Below the pieces are notes generated by a model that was not told where the DNA came from, did not search any database, and was given only the letters and a program-made list of their open reading frames with translations. Made by a program: the position numbers and the translations under genes. From an uncultured Phocaeicola sp. (GTDB lineage Bacteria > Bacteroidota > Bacteroidia > Bacteroidales > Bacteroidaceae), in NCBI GenBank assembly GCA_944321015.1, contig CALUJS010000018.1:1-55684 (forward strand): DNA of 55,684 nt, read 5' to 3'. This document shows, one piece after another, positions 7,281 through 16,630 of this stretch (positions are counted from its first letter, which is position 1; the number at the start of each line of letters is the position of its first letter).

Positions 7281-9073
7281 TACATGCGCTCGGGCACTTC
7301 GATGCCCAGCAGGCCCATGCCCAGGCGCACTATCTTGCCCACGTTTTGCGAGAGGGCCAGGCGGAAGAGCTTCAGGTGGGCGTTCTCCTCGCGCAGGATG
7401 CTGAAGTCGTGGTAGAACTGGTTGTACTCCTTCACCAGGTCGTAGCAGTAGTTGGCGATGACCGACGGGCTGTAGTCCGTGCCGGCCTGGCGCACCACGG
7501 CGGCAAAGTCGGCCAGCATCTGGATGAGACCTTCCTCCTTCTCGCTGAGCTGCACGTCCTCGGGCAGACGGTCGGGGATGACGATGCCCGCCTCGGCGGC
7601 CTTGCGCAGGATGGAACGGATGCGGGCGTAGGTGTATTGGATGAAGGGACCCGTGTTGCCGTTGAAGTCGATGGACTCCTTGGGGTTGAAGGTCATGTTC
7701 TTGCGGGCATCCACCTTCAGGATGAAATACTTCAGCGCGCCCAGGCCCACGATGCGGGCAATGTCGTCGGCCTCGGCCTGCGAAATGCCGTCGAGCTTGC
7801 CCAGCTCGCCACTGGTCTCGCGTGCGGTCTGAATCATTTCCTCGATGAGGTCGTCGGCATCGACCACCGTGCCCTCGCGGCTCTTCATCTTGCCGTCGGG
7901 CAGTTCCACCATGCCGTAGGAGAAGTGCACGAGGCTCTTGCCCCACTCGAAGCCGAGCTTGTCGAGCAGGATGGAGAGCACCTGGAAGTGGTAGTTCTGC
8001 TCGTTGCCCACCACGTAGACCATCTTGTCGATGGGATAGTCGCGGAAGCGCAGCTTGGCGGTGCCGATGTCCTGCGTCATGTAGACCGACGTGCCGTCGG
8101 CGCGGAGCAGGAGCTTCTGGTCGAGGCCTTCGGGCGTGAGGTCGGCCCACACGGAGCCGTCGTCCTTGCGGTAAAAGAGGCCTTTCTCCAACCCTTCGAG
8201 CACCTTTTCCTTGCCTTCGAGGTAGGTCTGCGACTCATAGTATATCTTGTCGAACGACACGCCCAGCTTGCGATACGTCTCGTCAAATCCGGCATACACC
8301 CAGCTGTTCATCATCTCCCACAGGGCGCGCACTTCGGGGTCTCCGGCTTCCCACTTCACGAGCATCTCGTGGGCTTCCTTCATGAGGGGCGATGCGGCCT
8401 CGGCCTCTTCCTTGGTCATGCCCCCGGCCATGAGTTCGGCCACTTCGGCCTTGTAGTGCTTGTCGAAGGCCACGTAGTAGTCGCCCACGAGGTGGTCGCC
8501 CTTCTTGCCGGACGATTCGGGCGTTTCGCCTCCGCCGAACTTCTTCCAGGCAAGCATGGACTTGCAGATGTGTATGCCTCGGTCGTTGACGATATTAGTC
8601 TTCACCACGCGGTTGCCGTTGGCGGCTATGATGTTGGCCAGGGCGTTGCCCAGCAGGTTGTTGCGCACGTGGCCCAGGTGGAGGGGCTTGTTGGTGTTGG
8701 GCGACGAGTATTCAATCATCACCAGCGGCGCGTCGGGCGCGGCGTCGGTCAGGCCGTAGCGGTCGGCGGCATGGATTTCGTCGAGCAGCTCAATCCAGCA
8801 GGCGGAAGCGACGGTGAGGTTGAGAAATCCCTTGATGACGTTGTAGGCGGCAACGGCCGGCTCGTGTTCCTTCAGGTAGGCGCCTATCTCCTGCGCCGTC
8901 TGCTCGGGCGCCTTGCGCGATATTTTCAGGAGGGGGAACACCACGAGGGTGAGGTGGCCCTCAAACTCTTTCTTTGTCTTCTGCAACTGCACTTGCGCGG
9001 CAGGGACTTCCTGCCCGTAGAGCGCACGGATGGCTTCGCGCACGGAAGCCTCTATCTTGTTCTCAATCTTCAT
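7280..9073 (-). CDS. argS: Arginyl-tRNA synthetase
   Basis: This class I synthetase has 597 residues, the usual length in Bacteroidales. It charges tRNA-Arg with arginine in the cytoplasm. Visible are the N-terminal Add1 domain (residues 1-100), the HIGH signature as SPNTNKPLHLGHVRNNLLG at about 123-141, the KMSKS equivalent GKMKSREGTVV near residue 395, and the C-terminal anticodon-binding helical domain ending GMGLLGIEVPERM. A -7 box TATCTTTG lies at 9111-9118 on the minus strand, about 40 bases upstream. It is a single-gene unit. Confidence 0.98.
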   Translation of the reverse strand: MKIENKIEASVREAIRALYGQEVPAAQVQLQKTKKEFEGHLTLVVFPLLKISRKAPEQTAQEIGAYLKEHEPAVAAYNVIKGFLNLTVASACWIELLDEIHAADRYGLTDAAPDAPLVMIEYSSPNTNKPLHLGHVRNNLLGNALANIIAANGNRVVKTNIVNDRGIHICKSMLAWKKFGGGETPESSGKKGDHLVGDYYVAFDKHYKAEVAELMAGGMTKEEAEAASPLMKEAHEMLVKWEAGDPEVRALWEMMNSWVYAGFDETYRKLGVSFDKIYYESQTYLEGKEKVLEGLEKGLFYRKDDGSVWADLTPEGLDQKLLLRADGTSVYMTQDIGTAKLRFRDYPIDKMVYVVGNEQNYHFQVLSILLDKLGFEWGKSLVHFSYGMVELPDGKMKSREGTVVDADDLIEEMIQTARETSGELGKLDGISQAEADDIARIVGLGALKYFILKVDARKNMTFNPKESIDFNGNTGPFIQYTYARIRSILRKAAEAGIVIPDRLPEDVQLSEKEEGLIQMLADFAAVVRQAGTDYSPSVIANYCYDLVKEYNQFYHDFSILREENAHLKLFRLALSQNVGKIVRLGMGLLGIEVPERM

Positions 9074-9110
9074 AACGGGTTGATTTCTTAGTTTCTATCG
9101 TATTCGGGGG

Positions 9111-9118
9111 CAAAGATA
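9111..9118 (-). promoter_or_regulatory. argS promoter, -7 element
   Basis: TATCTTTG on the minus strand matches TAnnTTTG. No clear -33 box is found at 19-21 bases. Confidence 0.55.
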
Positions 9119-9239
9119 CGGATTTAAACGGAGAATAATGACACGAAAAGCCGGATGCCTGCACGAGATTTTGATTTTTCCGATGCCGACGGCGCAGATT
9201 GCGCGATTTTTTAACCGTTTGCGTCCGTCAAAACATCTC

Positions 9240-9560
9240 TTATATCGCAATGCAGACAGCGGAGCTGTCGAACAACGACTAACCGCTGTGTGGCGCGGAA
9301 CGCGTCACCTGCGGCCCCACCACAAAAGACAACGACCCCGAAGGTGGTCGAACCGTGGCAATGCCCGTTCCTGCCACCCGTTCGACCTCTTCAAGGTCGC
9401 CCCCTCTTTTCGTTGCATTCCCCGCAGGTGGCGCATTCTGCACCACACAGCGGTTAGTCGTTGTAGGACGGTTTCACCGTCCGTTTGCATCAGGGCGTGA
9501 ATCCATCCCCGTCGTGCAATCGGGCGGACACGCCGGTCCGCCCCTACACCGACGTGCGCG
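9240..9560. repeat. Mosaic repeat family 1, copy in the argS-tlpA gap
   Basis: The modules seen at 2106-2535 recur here in reverse order: GACAGCGGAGCTGTC, TAACCGCTGTGTGGCGC, CACCTGCGG, CGACCCCGAAGGTGGTCG, CGACCTCTTCAAGGTCG, CCGCAGGTGGCGCATT, CAGCGGTTAG, GGACGGTTTCACCGTCC and GGGCGGACACGCCGGTCCGCCC. Together with the next copy and a palindrome array it fills the 912-base gap 9074-9985, which holds no credible gene. Confidence 0.9.
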
Positions 9561-9639
9561 CAGGGATGACACCTTGAACGCGGAAAACGATGTAGGAGGT
9601 ATCAAAATTTCCAAATGGATACACCCCTGCACTCATGAT

Positions 9640-9815
9640 GCGGGTATACCGTTCCACATCGGCAGGCCGGACGGTGAAACCGTCCCCACAACAGATAACC
9701 GCTGCGTGGCGCGAAGCGTCACCTGCGGCCCCACCACAAAAGACAACGACCCCGAAGGTGGTCGAACCGTGGCAATGCCCGTTATCGAGACGCGGCACGC
9801 CACGTCTCTACTGTG
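9640..9815. repeat. Mosaic repeat family 1, second copy in the same gap
   Basis: It contains GGACGGTGAAACCGTCC, GATAACCGCTGCGTGGCGC, CACCTGCGGCC, CGACCCCGAAGGTGGTCG and the dyad AGACGCGGCACGCCACGTCT. The CACCTGCGG to CGACCC section is identical over about 60 bases to that of the copy at 9240-9560. Confidence 0.88.
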
Positions 9816-9904
9816 ATTTTGATACACCCTCAGTGTACACCGTCCGCTCTAAACGTTCGTTTCGACAGAGCGAGAGTGTTTTCCGGACGCTCATATTTCT
9901 TTCC

Positions 9905-9985
9905 ATATTCCCGCCCGGCTGCCTGCATATGTACGCTCGCAAGCCTCCATATGCCCGCACGCGGGCGGAAATATCCGCGCAAGCG
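9905..9985. repeat. GC-palindrome/ATAT array (family 4)
   Basis: Units of a GC-rich dyad (for example CCCGCACGCGGGCGG) are separated by CATATG, CATATT or AATAT. Related arrays lie at 38278-38385, 45120-45232 and 53815-53895. Confidence 0.75.
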
Positions 9986-11134
9986 TCAGTCGGAGGGAAG
10001 CAACTTTTCGAGCAGGGTTTCCACTTCCTCCCGGGTCGGGTCGATGGCCAGGATGGTGCCGTCGCGGTCGAGCAGGAAGGTGGAGCCGAAAAAGGAGTCG
10101 GAGAGGTACCAGCGGCGGTAATCGTCGTTCAGCAGCACGAGGTTGGTCCACGGGTAGCCGTCGCGGCGGACGGCCTGCACCATGTGGTCCACCTTCTGCT
10201 CACGGCTGAGACCCACCACGGTGAAGCCGCGATCCTTCCACGCCTCGTAGACGGGTATCATGGCGCGCGACTTCTCGCGACACGGAGCGCACCACGACGC
10301 CCAGATGTCGACCCACGCCACCCGTCCGCGCGTCAGGTCGGCCAGGCTGTGCATCCGCCCGTCGGCATCGGGTGCCGTGATGTCTATCATGCGGCCGCCC
10401 ACACGCATCTCGCGCGCCGCCATCTGCTCCCGGATGTATTCGTGCATCGTGTTGCCGGGGAAGCGGTGTATCAGGTCGGCGCAGTAGACGCTGTCGTACA
10501 CGGCGGGCGTGTACTGCCGGTTCTTGAACATGCAGTCCATGACGAGGTAGAGGGTCGTCAGCGTGTGGTGCGTGCGGATGTATTCCTCCTCGTAGGCCTG
10601 CTTGCCCGTGATGCCCGCCACGCGCCACTGCTGCTCTTCGGGCGAAGGCCGGTAGTCTTCTCCCTTACAAGCGAAGTCGTAGGAGCGTTCGACAACCTCG
10701 CGGAAGGCGAACCGACGGTTGCACGTGTCGCGGAAGGCGGCCAGCTCGCGGTTGTCGGCGCTCAGGGCCTGCATCAGCGGCGAGCGGTGCGGACGGTCGA
10801 AGGTGAAGCGCAGCGTGTCGTTCACGGTCAGAAACACGCCGGGCGTATAGAAACCGCGATGCAGGTCGCCCTCGGCCCAAAGGCTGTAGGGCGATGTGGC
10901 ATCGGTCGTGACGAAGTCGTAGGAGAAACGTCCGTCGCGCACACGGGCGGTGGCATAGGGCACCGTGCGCGGGTCGCCGGGAAAAGGCAGGATGTAGACA
11001 ACGGTGTCGCACGGAGTGTAGAGAAACTTGCCCTCGATGTGGAGGCTGACTACGGTGGTTTCCGCCGGTTCGGTGATTTGTGCCGTGGCGGTCGAAGCCA
11101 TCAGCACTAGGATGAGGCTGAGCAGTTTGTTCAT
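9986..11134 (-). CDS. TlpA/ResA-like thiol-disulfide oxidoreductase
   Basis: The 382-residue exported protein has a signal peptide (MNKLLSLILVLMASTATAQ), an N-terminal beta domain of the DUF4369 type (about 25-120), a helical middle, and a C-terminal thioredoxin domain with the active site WASWCAPC near residue 275 and FFGSTFLLDRDGTI containing the later strands. Such periplasmic proteins reduce or reshuffle disulfides. It follows the WG-repeat gene by 27 bases and is probably cotranscribed with it, so it may keep the cysteines of its neighbour reduced; that link is inference. Confidence 0.88.
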   Translation of the reverse strand: MNKLLSLILVLMASTATAQITEPAETTVVSLHIEGKFLYTPCDTVVYILPFPGDPRTVPYATARVRDGRFSYDFVTTDATSPYSLWAEGDLHRGFYTPGVFLTVNDTLRFTFDRPHRSPLMQALSADNRELAAFRDTCNRRFAFREVVERSYDFACKGEDYRPSPEEQQWRVAGITGKQAYEEEYIRTHHTLTTLYLVMDCMFKNRQYTPAVYDSVYCADLIHRFPGNTMHEYIREQMAAREMRVGGRMIDITAPDADGRMHSLADLTRGRVAWVDIWASWCAPCREKSRAMIPVYEAWKDRGFTVVGLSREQKVDHMVQAVRRDGYPWTNLVLLNDDYRRWYLSDSFFGSTFLLDRDGTILAIDPTREEVETLLEKLLPSD

Positions 11135-11161
11135 TTCTTACAGCAGGTTTTTCAGCTGAAT

Positions 11162-12841
11162 TTACAGCGAGATGGTGGCCGTTTCCCACTTCGATTGCGG
11201 GATGTTGACGCCCTCCTTGGCGGCTTTCGTGCGTATGCGCGCCATTTCGCGCTGGGCCTGGCGGAAGGCTTTCTTCTGTTGCGTGTAGTTGGAAGCCGAC
11301 ATCGACCCGGCCTTGCCGTTGTGTTCGCCGCTGTCGGTGGTGGAGCGCAGGCCGGTGTTGGTTATCGAGTTGTAGTGGCGTTCGGCCAAGTTCTCCCAAC
11401 GCTGATATTGCGACTGATAGCTGCCGCCCGACACCCCTGCGGAGGGAAGCACGCCGCCCGAAGCTCCGACAGATGTGCTCGTGGTGCCGTGCTTGATTTC
11501 GTGAATCGAGCTGCGTATCTCCATCGTCTTGTCGACCAGCTCGCTCAGGATTCCGAGGAACGAAGACTCAGGCTCGTATTCCACGCCGTGCGCCTTGTCG
11601 TAAGCGATGTTGCGTCGCGTTTTCGACGAGGAAGCCAGTTTCTGCTTACCCTGCTCCTCGGCCAGCTCGAAGGCCATGTCGTAGGCCTGGTAAGCCTCGG
11701 CATAGTGATTGTTGCGATAACCCCATTCGCCCAGCAACAGGTAGCCGATTACCGACTCGGGGTCGTACTCCAGAAGGTCTTGTATCGGCGTAACGTCCCC
11801 ACCCTCGAAATACGACCGACCCTCCGCGTTCTTGAGGAGGTTTTCTTCCAGGTCGACATGCCCGTGTATGGACACATGGCCCGTGAAGCCGTTGTTCCAC
11901 ACTTCGGCAAAGCCGTTTTCGTCGAACTCGGTGATGTAGTCGAACCGGCAGGGCACAATCTCACCCCGCGTGGCGTCGACAAGGCCGTAGCGTCCGTCCT
12001 TCACCACCCGGACGACGTTGCCCTCAGGTTCGGCCACATCGTCGTAGAGCATGGGCGAGAGCTGCCTGCCTGCGATTCCCGTAAGCCGCCACTTGCCCTC
12101 GCTTTGTTCGGCCTTGATGTCGGCCGCAGCCATGGCGGGCAGCTTGGTCTGGCTGGCTTCGTACACCTCGTGCAGCCTTGTCGCCAAAGCCGTCAGTTCA
12201 TCGCCGTGGGTTTTAAATGCCTCTTTGGCGGCTTTTTTGGCCGCTTTATTCCAATTCTTGCCTTGCTTCTTGCTGTTGTCGATGTCGAGCTTAGAACGTA
12301 AGTCTTCCGATACCACCGTACCGAGCAGGTCGATGATGTACCAGCCGCCGTCCTTCTCCACCAGCGCGTAATAAGTATTGTCTTCAAACGTCTTTGTGAA
12401 GCACGATACTCTGTCGTATTGAGGCTCTATAAGGTAATTCCCGCTGGCATCGACGTATCCCCACTTGCCACCGGACTGCACGGGGAGCAGATAAAAATAC
12501 GAGAAAGCGCCGTTATTGAACAATATCCGGCTGCGATATGATACAATTCCGTTCAGGTCTTTATCGCCTCCTATGACATCGAACAGAGGTTCGCAGGTGC
12601 GGTTGCCGTCGACGAGCGTGCCCCATTTGCCGCCCTCCATGTAGGCCCCGGCAATGCCTTCCTTATATTCCTTGCGTTCAACAAACAACGAGTCGTATTG
12701 CGGATACACGCACACCACATCGCGGTAGGTCACGCCATACTTGCCGTTCTTGCAGATGACCGCATAATCTCCATAAGGCACGGAAGCGACGCAATCCGGC
12801 AGGATGCAAACAAAAAGCAATAAGAATAACAGCTTTCTCAT
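11162..12841 (-). CDS. Secreted WG-repeat protein
   Basis: Starting at ATG 12841, the product has 559 residues with a signal peptide MRKLLFLLLFVCILPDCVAS. An upstream in-frame ATG would add 20 residues across the promoter and is rejected. Several WG (KWR) repeats are seen: GKYGVTYRDVVCVYPQYDSL, GKWGTLVDGNRTCEPLFDVI, GKWGYVDASGNYLIEPQYD and GRYGLVDATRGEIVPCRFDYI. A TPR-like helical pair lies near residues 360-400 (YNNHYAEAY-like), followed by a low-complexity Ser/Gly region and a basic C-terminus. WG repeats are probably beta-propeller or binding modules; the partner is unknown. It has its own promoter at 12871-12902. Confidence 0.85.
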   Translation of the reverse strand: MRKLLFLLLFVCILPDCVASVPYGDYAVICKNGKYGVTYRDVVCVYPQYDSLFVERKEYKEGIAGAYMEGGKWGTLVDGNRTCEPLFDVIGGDKDLNGIVSYRSRILFNNGAFSYFYLLPVQSGGKWGYVDASGNYLIEPQYDRVSCFTKTFEDNTYYALVEKDGGWYIIDLLGTVVSEDLRSKLDIDNSKKQGKNWNKAAKKAAKEAFKTHGDELTALATRLHEVYEASQTKLPAMAAADIKAEQSEGKWRLTGIAGRQLSPMLYDDVAEPEGNVVRVVKDGRYGLVDATRGEIVPCRFDYITEFDENGFAEVWNNGFTGHVSIHGHVDLEENLLKNAEGRSYFEGGDVTPIQDLLEYDPESVIGYLLLGEWGYRNNHYAEAYQAYDMAFELAEEQGKQKLASSSKTRRNIAYDKAHGVEYEPESSFLGILSELVDKTMEIRSSIHEIKHGTTSTSVGASGGVLPSAGVSGGSYQSQYQRWENLAERHYNSITNTGLRSTTDSGEHNGKAGSMSASNYTQQKKAFRQAQREMARIRTKAAKEGVNIPQSKWETATISL

Positions 12842-12870
12842 AAGATAACGTATTATAAGGTTGATACTTA

Positions 12871-12902
12871 CAAAAGTAGGCCAACAGCCCGGCTTCGCCA
12901 AA
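12871..12902 (-). promoter_or_regulatory. Promoter of the WG-repeat/TlpA unit
   Basis: On the minus strand TTTG (12899-12902), 20 bases, then TACTTTTG (12871-12878) is a full consensus match. The -33 box lies within the loop of the hairpin at 12881-12910. Confidence 0.85.
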
Positions 12903-12910
12903 CCGGACTG
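12881..12910 (-). terminator. Hairpin ending the five-gene envelope operon
   Basis: A 10-bp stem, AACAGTCCGG with CCGGGCTGTT (one G-T pair), loop GGTTTGGCGAAG-like, lies 50 bases after the stop at 12960. It overlaps the promoter of the next unit and has no clear T-run. Confidence 0.55.
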
Positions 12911-12959
12911 TTATAAAGAATGTTAACCCCCAAAAAACGAAGAACTTGACTTCTCAGTC

Positions 12960-13433
12960 TTATTGTGTTGCCTCGAATGTATCCAATTGCTTGATGAAGA
13001 TAAACACCTGCATCCCGTCCTCACGGGTGAAGTTGGTCAATTGTTCCAACGCTTTGACATAACCCACAGAATTTTCACGGATATTTTCTATGATTTCCGT
13101 ATCTGCGCTTCCATCCGACTTCTCCGATGTACGAATAATCATGTCCTGCGTGATGTTCGAGCCGTTGAAATAGCGCGAGGCCTGTGCCATAGCCTTGACC
13201 GATGCCACACGATTCATGACCGACTCTGTCTTGTACTTTGATTTGTCCAGCGCCAACACAGAAATAAGATAGGCATGCTCGTAATCGTCTACGGCACGTA
13301 CTCCCTCGAAAGGTGAGTTGTTGTACATACGCACCAGAAAATTGGTGAACGACACCTTGTCGCTATTGTAACTTTGGGCATAAAGACCCAAAGCTACAAT
13401 AAGAAATATTAAACAACAAATTAGCTTTCTCAT
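12960..13433 (-). CDS. Small secreted protein of unknown function
   Basis: The 157-residue protein has a signal peptide (MRKLICCLIFLIVALGLYAQ) and a mostly helical mature part with no motif I recognise. It is the last gene of a five-gene unit and overlaps the membrane protein gene before it by four bases (ATGA), so the two are translationally coupled. It probably acts in the periplasm with the other products of the operon. Confidence 0.7.
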   Translation of the reverse strand: MRKLICCLIFLIVALGLYAQSYNSDKVSFTNFLVRMYNNSPFEGVRAVDDYEHAYLISVLALDKSKYKTESVMNRVASVKAMAQASRYFNGSNITQDMIIRTSEKSDGSADTEIIENIRENSVGYVKALEQLTNFTREDGMQVFIFIKQLDTFEATQ

Positions 13434-14197
13434 TTTTCTAATTGTTTCAGATACTCATAATCTTCCCATACAAGTTGCACTATCTTTCTTTGACGACAAA
13501 AAGCGGTCAATATCAGTGCTACAAATAAAATAAGGAATAAAAAGAAATATGAAATTATATCACAACACTCATTAATTGACAAATAAGTCAGTATCCATTG
13601 AGGAGGGAAAAATAAAAATAAAGCCAACGGCAAAGTCATGTTTTGTATAAAAGCAACTTGCCCCTCTATGATAGAAATATTATCATTATAACGATGCTTC
13701 ATCACATAATAATAGGCTTCACAATATTGTTGTCTCAATAGTTCTAGAACATTATCTTTATTCAAGTTCTTTCTTATTGACATAACCTCATTTATAATCA
13801 GCAATAAAAATGTCACAGAAATAAAAAGAGCTATCCAAATGCCATCTATAAATGAACTAAAGAAACAACATATACACTTTATAATTAGACACATTATCGT
13901 TATAAACAATACAATAATCAGAACCTTCTTCTTTGTTAATCGTTCTTTTCCTCTCCATAGCATATGCCGTGCTCTAAAATTTCTCCAGATGATTGCCGTA
14001 CAAATATGATTTATCAGTCCTAATAAATAGGACAAACACAAAGCTATTGTCCAGCCTAAAACTAAATCAATCGCACATTCGTTAATCTTCAATTTATAAT
14101 CTAAAGTCATCGAGAGGAACAAAAAGATTGTTCCTCCCGGTATAACCATAGATAAGATGTCATATAAAGACAGTTTAGAAACAAAATTATTCATCAC
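13430..14197 (-). CDS. Polytopic membrane protein of unknown function
   Basis: The 255-residue protein has about six hydrophobic segments, near residues 12-32, 42-68, 90-112, 117-138, 187-207 and 213-236, with a basic loop between the second and third. The start LSLYDILSMVIPGGTIFLFL recalls an LYDxLxxxIPG motif that I have seen in other unassigned bacterial membrane proteins. It overlaps both neighbours by four bases. The DNA is clearly more AT-rich than the flanking genes, which suggests recent acquisition or replacement. Confidence 0.72.
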   Translation of the reverse strand: MMNNFVSKLSLYDILSMVIPGGTIFLFLSMTLDYKLKINECAIDLVLGWTIALCLSYLLGLINHICTAIIWRNFRARHMLWRGKERLTKKKVLIIVLFITIMCLIIKCICCFFSSFIDGIWIALFISVTFLLLIINEVMSIRKNLNKDNVLELLRQQYCEAYYYVMKHRYNDNISIIEGQVAFIQNMTLPLALFLFFPPQWILTYLSINECCDIISYFFLFLILFVALILTAFCRQRKIVQLVWEDYEYLKQLEK

Positions 14198-15657
14198 TTC
14201 CTTTTCACCCTAAAGTTAGAATACTTTACAATATCTGTTTTAGGAGTATAAAATTCAATAATAAAGTCTGGTTCATTAATTATCCTTTCAAATTCACCAC
14301 GACCAACCCAATCCAAAAAGGTTGGTTTGAAAAAATTATAACCCAATACATTTCCACCATAACTAACTCTCGCATATTGGAAAATCCCCGTTCCATGCAC
14401 AAAAAAATCATTGTCTATTAGTAATTCTACAGCAGGAAACTTAGTGTTTATCGCAGCAAAACGCTCGTAATCCTTTGCATAATGGTATTGGGCAATCTCT
14501 AAAGAATAGAAATAAGACTCTACATTCATATTGTCAACTACTTTAAAGTTACATGATGCTTCATTTATTATTCTATAAAATGATTTTTTGAATTCTTCAA
14601 TTTCATCTCTTGAAGATCTTAATATCCAATCTTCATTCCTTCTCGACGAATTCAACGAGAAGGATGAAGTAGGAAGATTCAATTCACTATATTCTTGACG
14701 CTCTTCTACTGATAAAGACAAAGTATTTAATGTCGACGTTATCAGATTTGCCATTTTTTTTGTATTTTCATTAGGCAATATATATATTTTAAATATCATT
14801 TCATAGCAATTCTGAAAATTGCAAAGCCAATCAATAGCCGCACTTAGATTTAATTCATCAACTGGCAACATATATCGATATCGCTCCGGATTATTTTTTA
14901 AAGAGCGTATTATATTTGTACGACAATCATATCTAGGAGAATTCGAACAACCTAACAAATTTCCACCATTTTCTATAATCCTTGGTTCATTAATATTCAA
15001 CTCCCAAGTAAAAGCATAAGGAGCCAATTGTTTTATCTGTATTAACAAGTTGTCAAGTGCTTTTTTCTCATTCTGTTTATTCAGTTCCTTCATCCTCATA
15101 TTCATACCAAACGTGGCACCCGCAAATTCTGTTTCTGCTCCCTTGCTTTGAGCATAGATTATCAGCTTCGAAATACTTACAGTGGCTTGAAGAGTCACAT
15201 ACATCTTTCCGTCAGGCATTTGTTCACTGGCAATTTCTGTGTATTCTTTGATGTTGCCATTGGAAATGGTCACGATTTCATCTTTCACCAATGTATCGTT
15301 CAGAATAGTGGTGTTAGCCGATACAAATGTTCCGTATGCTTGTTCAATAGCACTGCGAAGGGCTGTTTTCGTAGCCTCATCCTTTGTTGGTCCGTCTGCC
15401 GAAACAATCAAAGTAACGGAGTCTGAACTTTCCGACTTTCTCTCACCCTTTTTATCCTTCTCGTCTTTTTCATTCGTTTTATTTTGGCCTTGTTGTTTTT
15501 GTTCTTTATTTATTCTATTTATCTCTTTTACTGTTTTTACAGCTTTTATTAAATCTCCAATTTTGGCTTGAGAGTAAGCTGTTCCATTAAACAAAAATGA
15601 CAACACAAGAAAAAGAACTGTGCATTTGATACTTTTAAAATGTCTCATAGTCTTCAA
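14194..15657 (-). CDS. Secreted protein with LPP20/FlgT-like N-terminal domain
   Basis: The 487-residue protein has a signal peptide (ends NGTAYSQ at about residue 30), a lysine/glutamate-rich linker at about 45-80, and then a domain at about 80-175 whose pattern (VSADGPTKDEATKTALRSAIEQAYGTFV ... DGKMYVTLQATVSISKL) fits the LPP20/FlgT N-terminal fold found in outer-membrane associated proteins. The remaining 300 residues are not recognised. Base composition falls from moderate in the first third to AT-rich in the rest, so the gene may be a mosaic. It is the third gene of the operon, 12 bases after its predecessor. Confidence 0.7.
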   Translation of the reverse strand: MKTMRHFKSIKCTVLFLVLSFLFNGTAYSQAKIGDLIKAVKTVKEINRINKEQKQQGQNKTNEKDEKDKKGERKSESSDSVTLIVSADGPTKDEATKTALRSAIEQAYGTFVSANTTILNDTLVKDEIVTISNGNIKEYTEIASEQMPDGKMYVTLQATVSISKLIIYAQSKGAETEFAGATFGMNMRMKELNKQNEKKALDNLLIQIKQLAPYAFTWELNINEPRIIENGGNLLGCSNSPRYDCRTNIIRSLKNNPERYRYMLPVDELNLSAAIDWLCNFQNCYEMIFKIYILPNENTKKMANLITSTLNTLSLSVEERQEYSELNLPTSSFSLNSSRRNEDWILRSSRDEIEEFKKSFYRIINEASCNFKVVDNMNVESYFYSLEIAQYHYAKDYERFAAINTKFPAVELLIDNDFFVHGTGIFQYARVSYGGNVLGYNFFKPTFLDWVGRGEFERIINEPDFIIEFYTPKTDIVKYSNFRVKRK

Positions 15658-15669
15658 TATATTAAAGTT

Positions 15670-16623
15670 TTACCATCTGTTCACTATATTTCTTGTAGCA
15701 TTCTTCGGCTGCCCGTTTCCAAAAGCCACTCCTATGGCCTTGCAGGCATCCACGATGCTGCGTTTGAAGGCTTGGTTGTCTTCGTACTGTTTCATCTTGA
15801 AGTCCCATTCCTGTTTGGCGTCCGTTTCCAATTTAGAGGAAACCTCTTGACACAGAGCCACAACCTCGTTGTAGTTTTTTGCTTGCGGATTTATTCGACT
15901 GATAATGTCGGCCACAACCTGTGCCCCGGTGGCATCGGAATGCTTCATCCATTCTACTTTAGCCTGATTCAACAAAGTGCCGGCCTCGTTGTCTATCTTA
16001 TGGGTAAAAATAGCAGCTGCGGCACTTTGACATTTCCGGTAACAGTCCGCACATACGTTGGGCACAGATATCAGGCGGAAGATGGCTTCGTCGTACTGTT
16101 GCATATCGGCCAAGGTTTGTGCGCCACGCACTATCTCGTCGCATCGGTCGGTATAGAATGCCACAATTTTCTGCCGGGCTTCCATCAACATATCCTGCAA
16201 CTCCCGCTGGTTAGGATTGACTTTGGAAAAAGCAGAAATGAATGCTTTGGTCTCGTTAATTCCTATCCCCGACAACGAAACAGTGCAGGTGGAATACACC
16301 TTATTCTCTATCACATCGCCCACAATGAAAGTAACATCCAACTTTTGTGAAATACGGGCTGGCGTAGACGGAACTACGTCCTTCGACAGAATGTCCACTT
16401 TGGCCGTCAACACAAAGCGGTCGCAGTAGCCATTGTCAGTATAGCCGTTGACAGCAATGGCACGTGTGAGTTTATTCTCCAGATTACGGCAAGCCTCTGC
16501 GGGTATTTCGTCATCGGCTACCATCACATTCATCGAAATGCGTCCTTCATCAGACAGGGTTTGCGCATGAAGGGTGGTGGCACAACACAATGCCATCCAC
16601 CAAATAAAACGAATGGCTTTCAT
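15670..16623 (-). CDS. Secreted protein of unknown function (possible CsgG/TolB-like fold)
   Basis: This 317-residue protein has a signal peptide (MKAIRFIWWMALCCATTLHAQ). The first 150 mature residues alternate strand and helix (ISMNVMVADDEI ... NLENKLTRAIAVNG ... RFVLTAKVDILSKDVV), a layout like the CsgG/TolB-N group, followed by a helical, possibly TPR-like, C-terminal half with a CADCYRKC cluster. No family was firmly recognised. It lies seven bases after the first gene of the operon. Confidence 0.65.
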   Translation of the reverse strand: MKAIRFIWWMALCCATTLHAQTLSDEGRISMNVMVADDEIPAEACRNLENKLTRAIAVNGYTDNGYCDRFVLTAKVDILSKDVVPSTPARISQKLDVTFIVGDVIENKVYSTCTVSLSGIGINETKAFISAFSKVNPNQRELQDMLMEARQKIVAFYTDRCDEIVRGAQTLADMQQYDEAIFRLISVPNVCADCYRKCQSAAAAIFTHKIDNEAGTLLNQAKVEWMKHSDATGAQVVADIISRINPQAKNYNEVVALCQEVSSKLETDAKQEWDFKMKQYEDNQAFKRSIVDACKAIGVAFGNGQPKNATRNIVNRW

Positions 16624-16630
16624 GATATCT

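Noticed and set aside
9138..9816. Several frames of 60-150 codons in the argS-tlpA gap
   Set aside because: They run through mosaic repeats, and the same peptide phrases recur at every repeat copy, so they reflect the repeat and not a protein.
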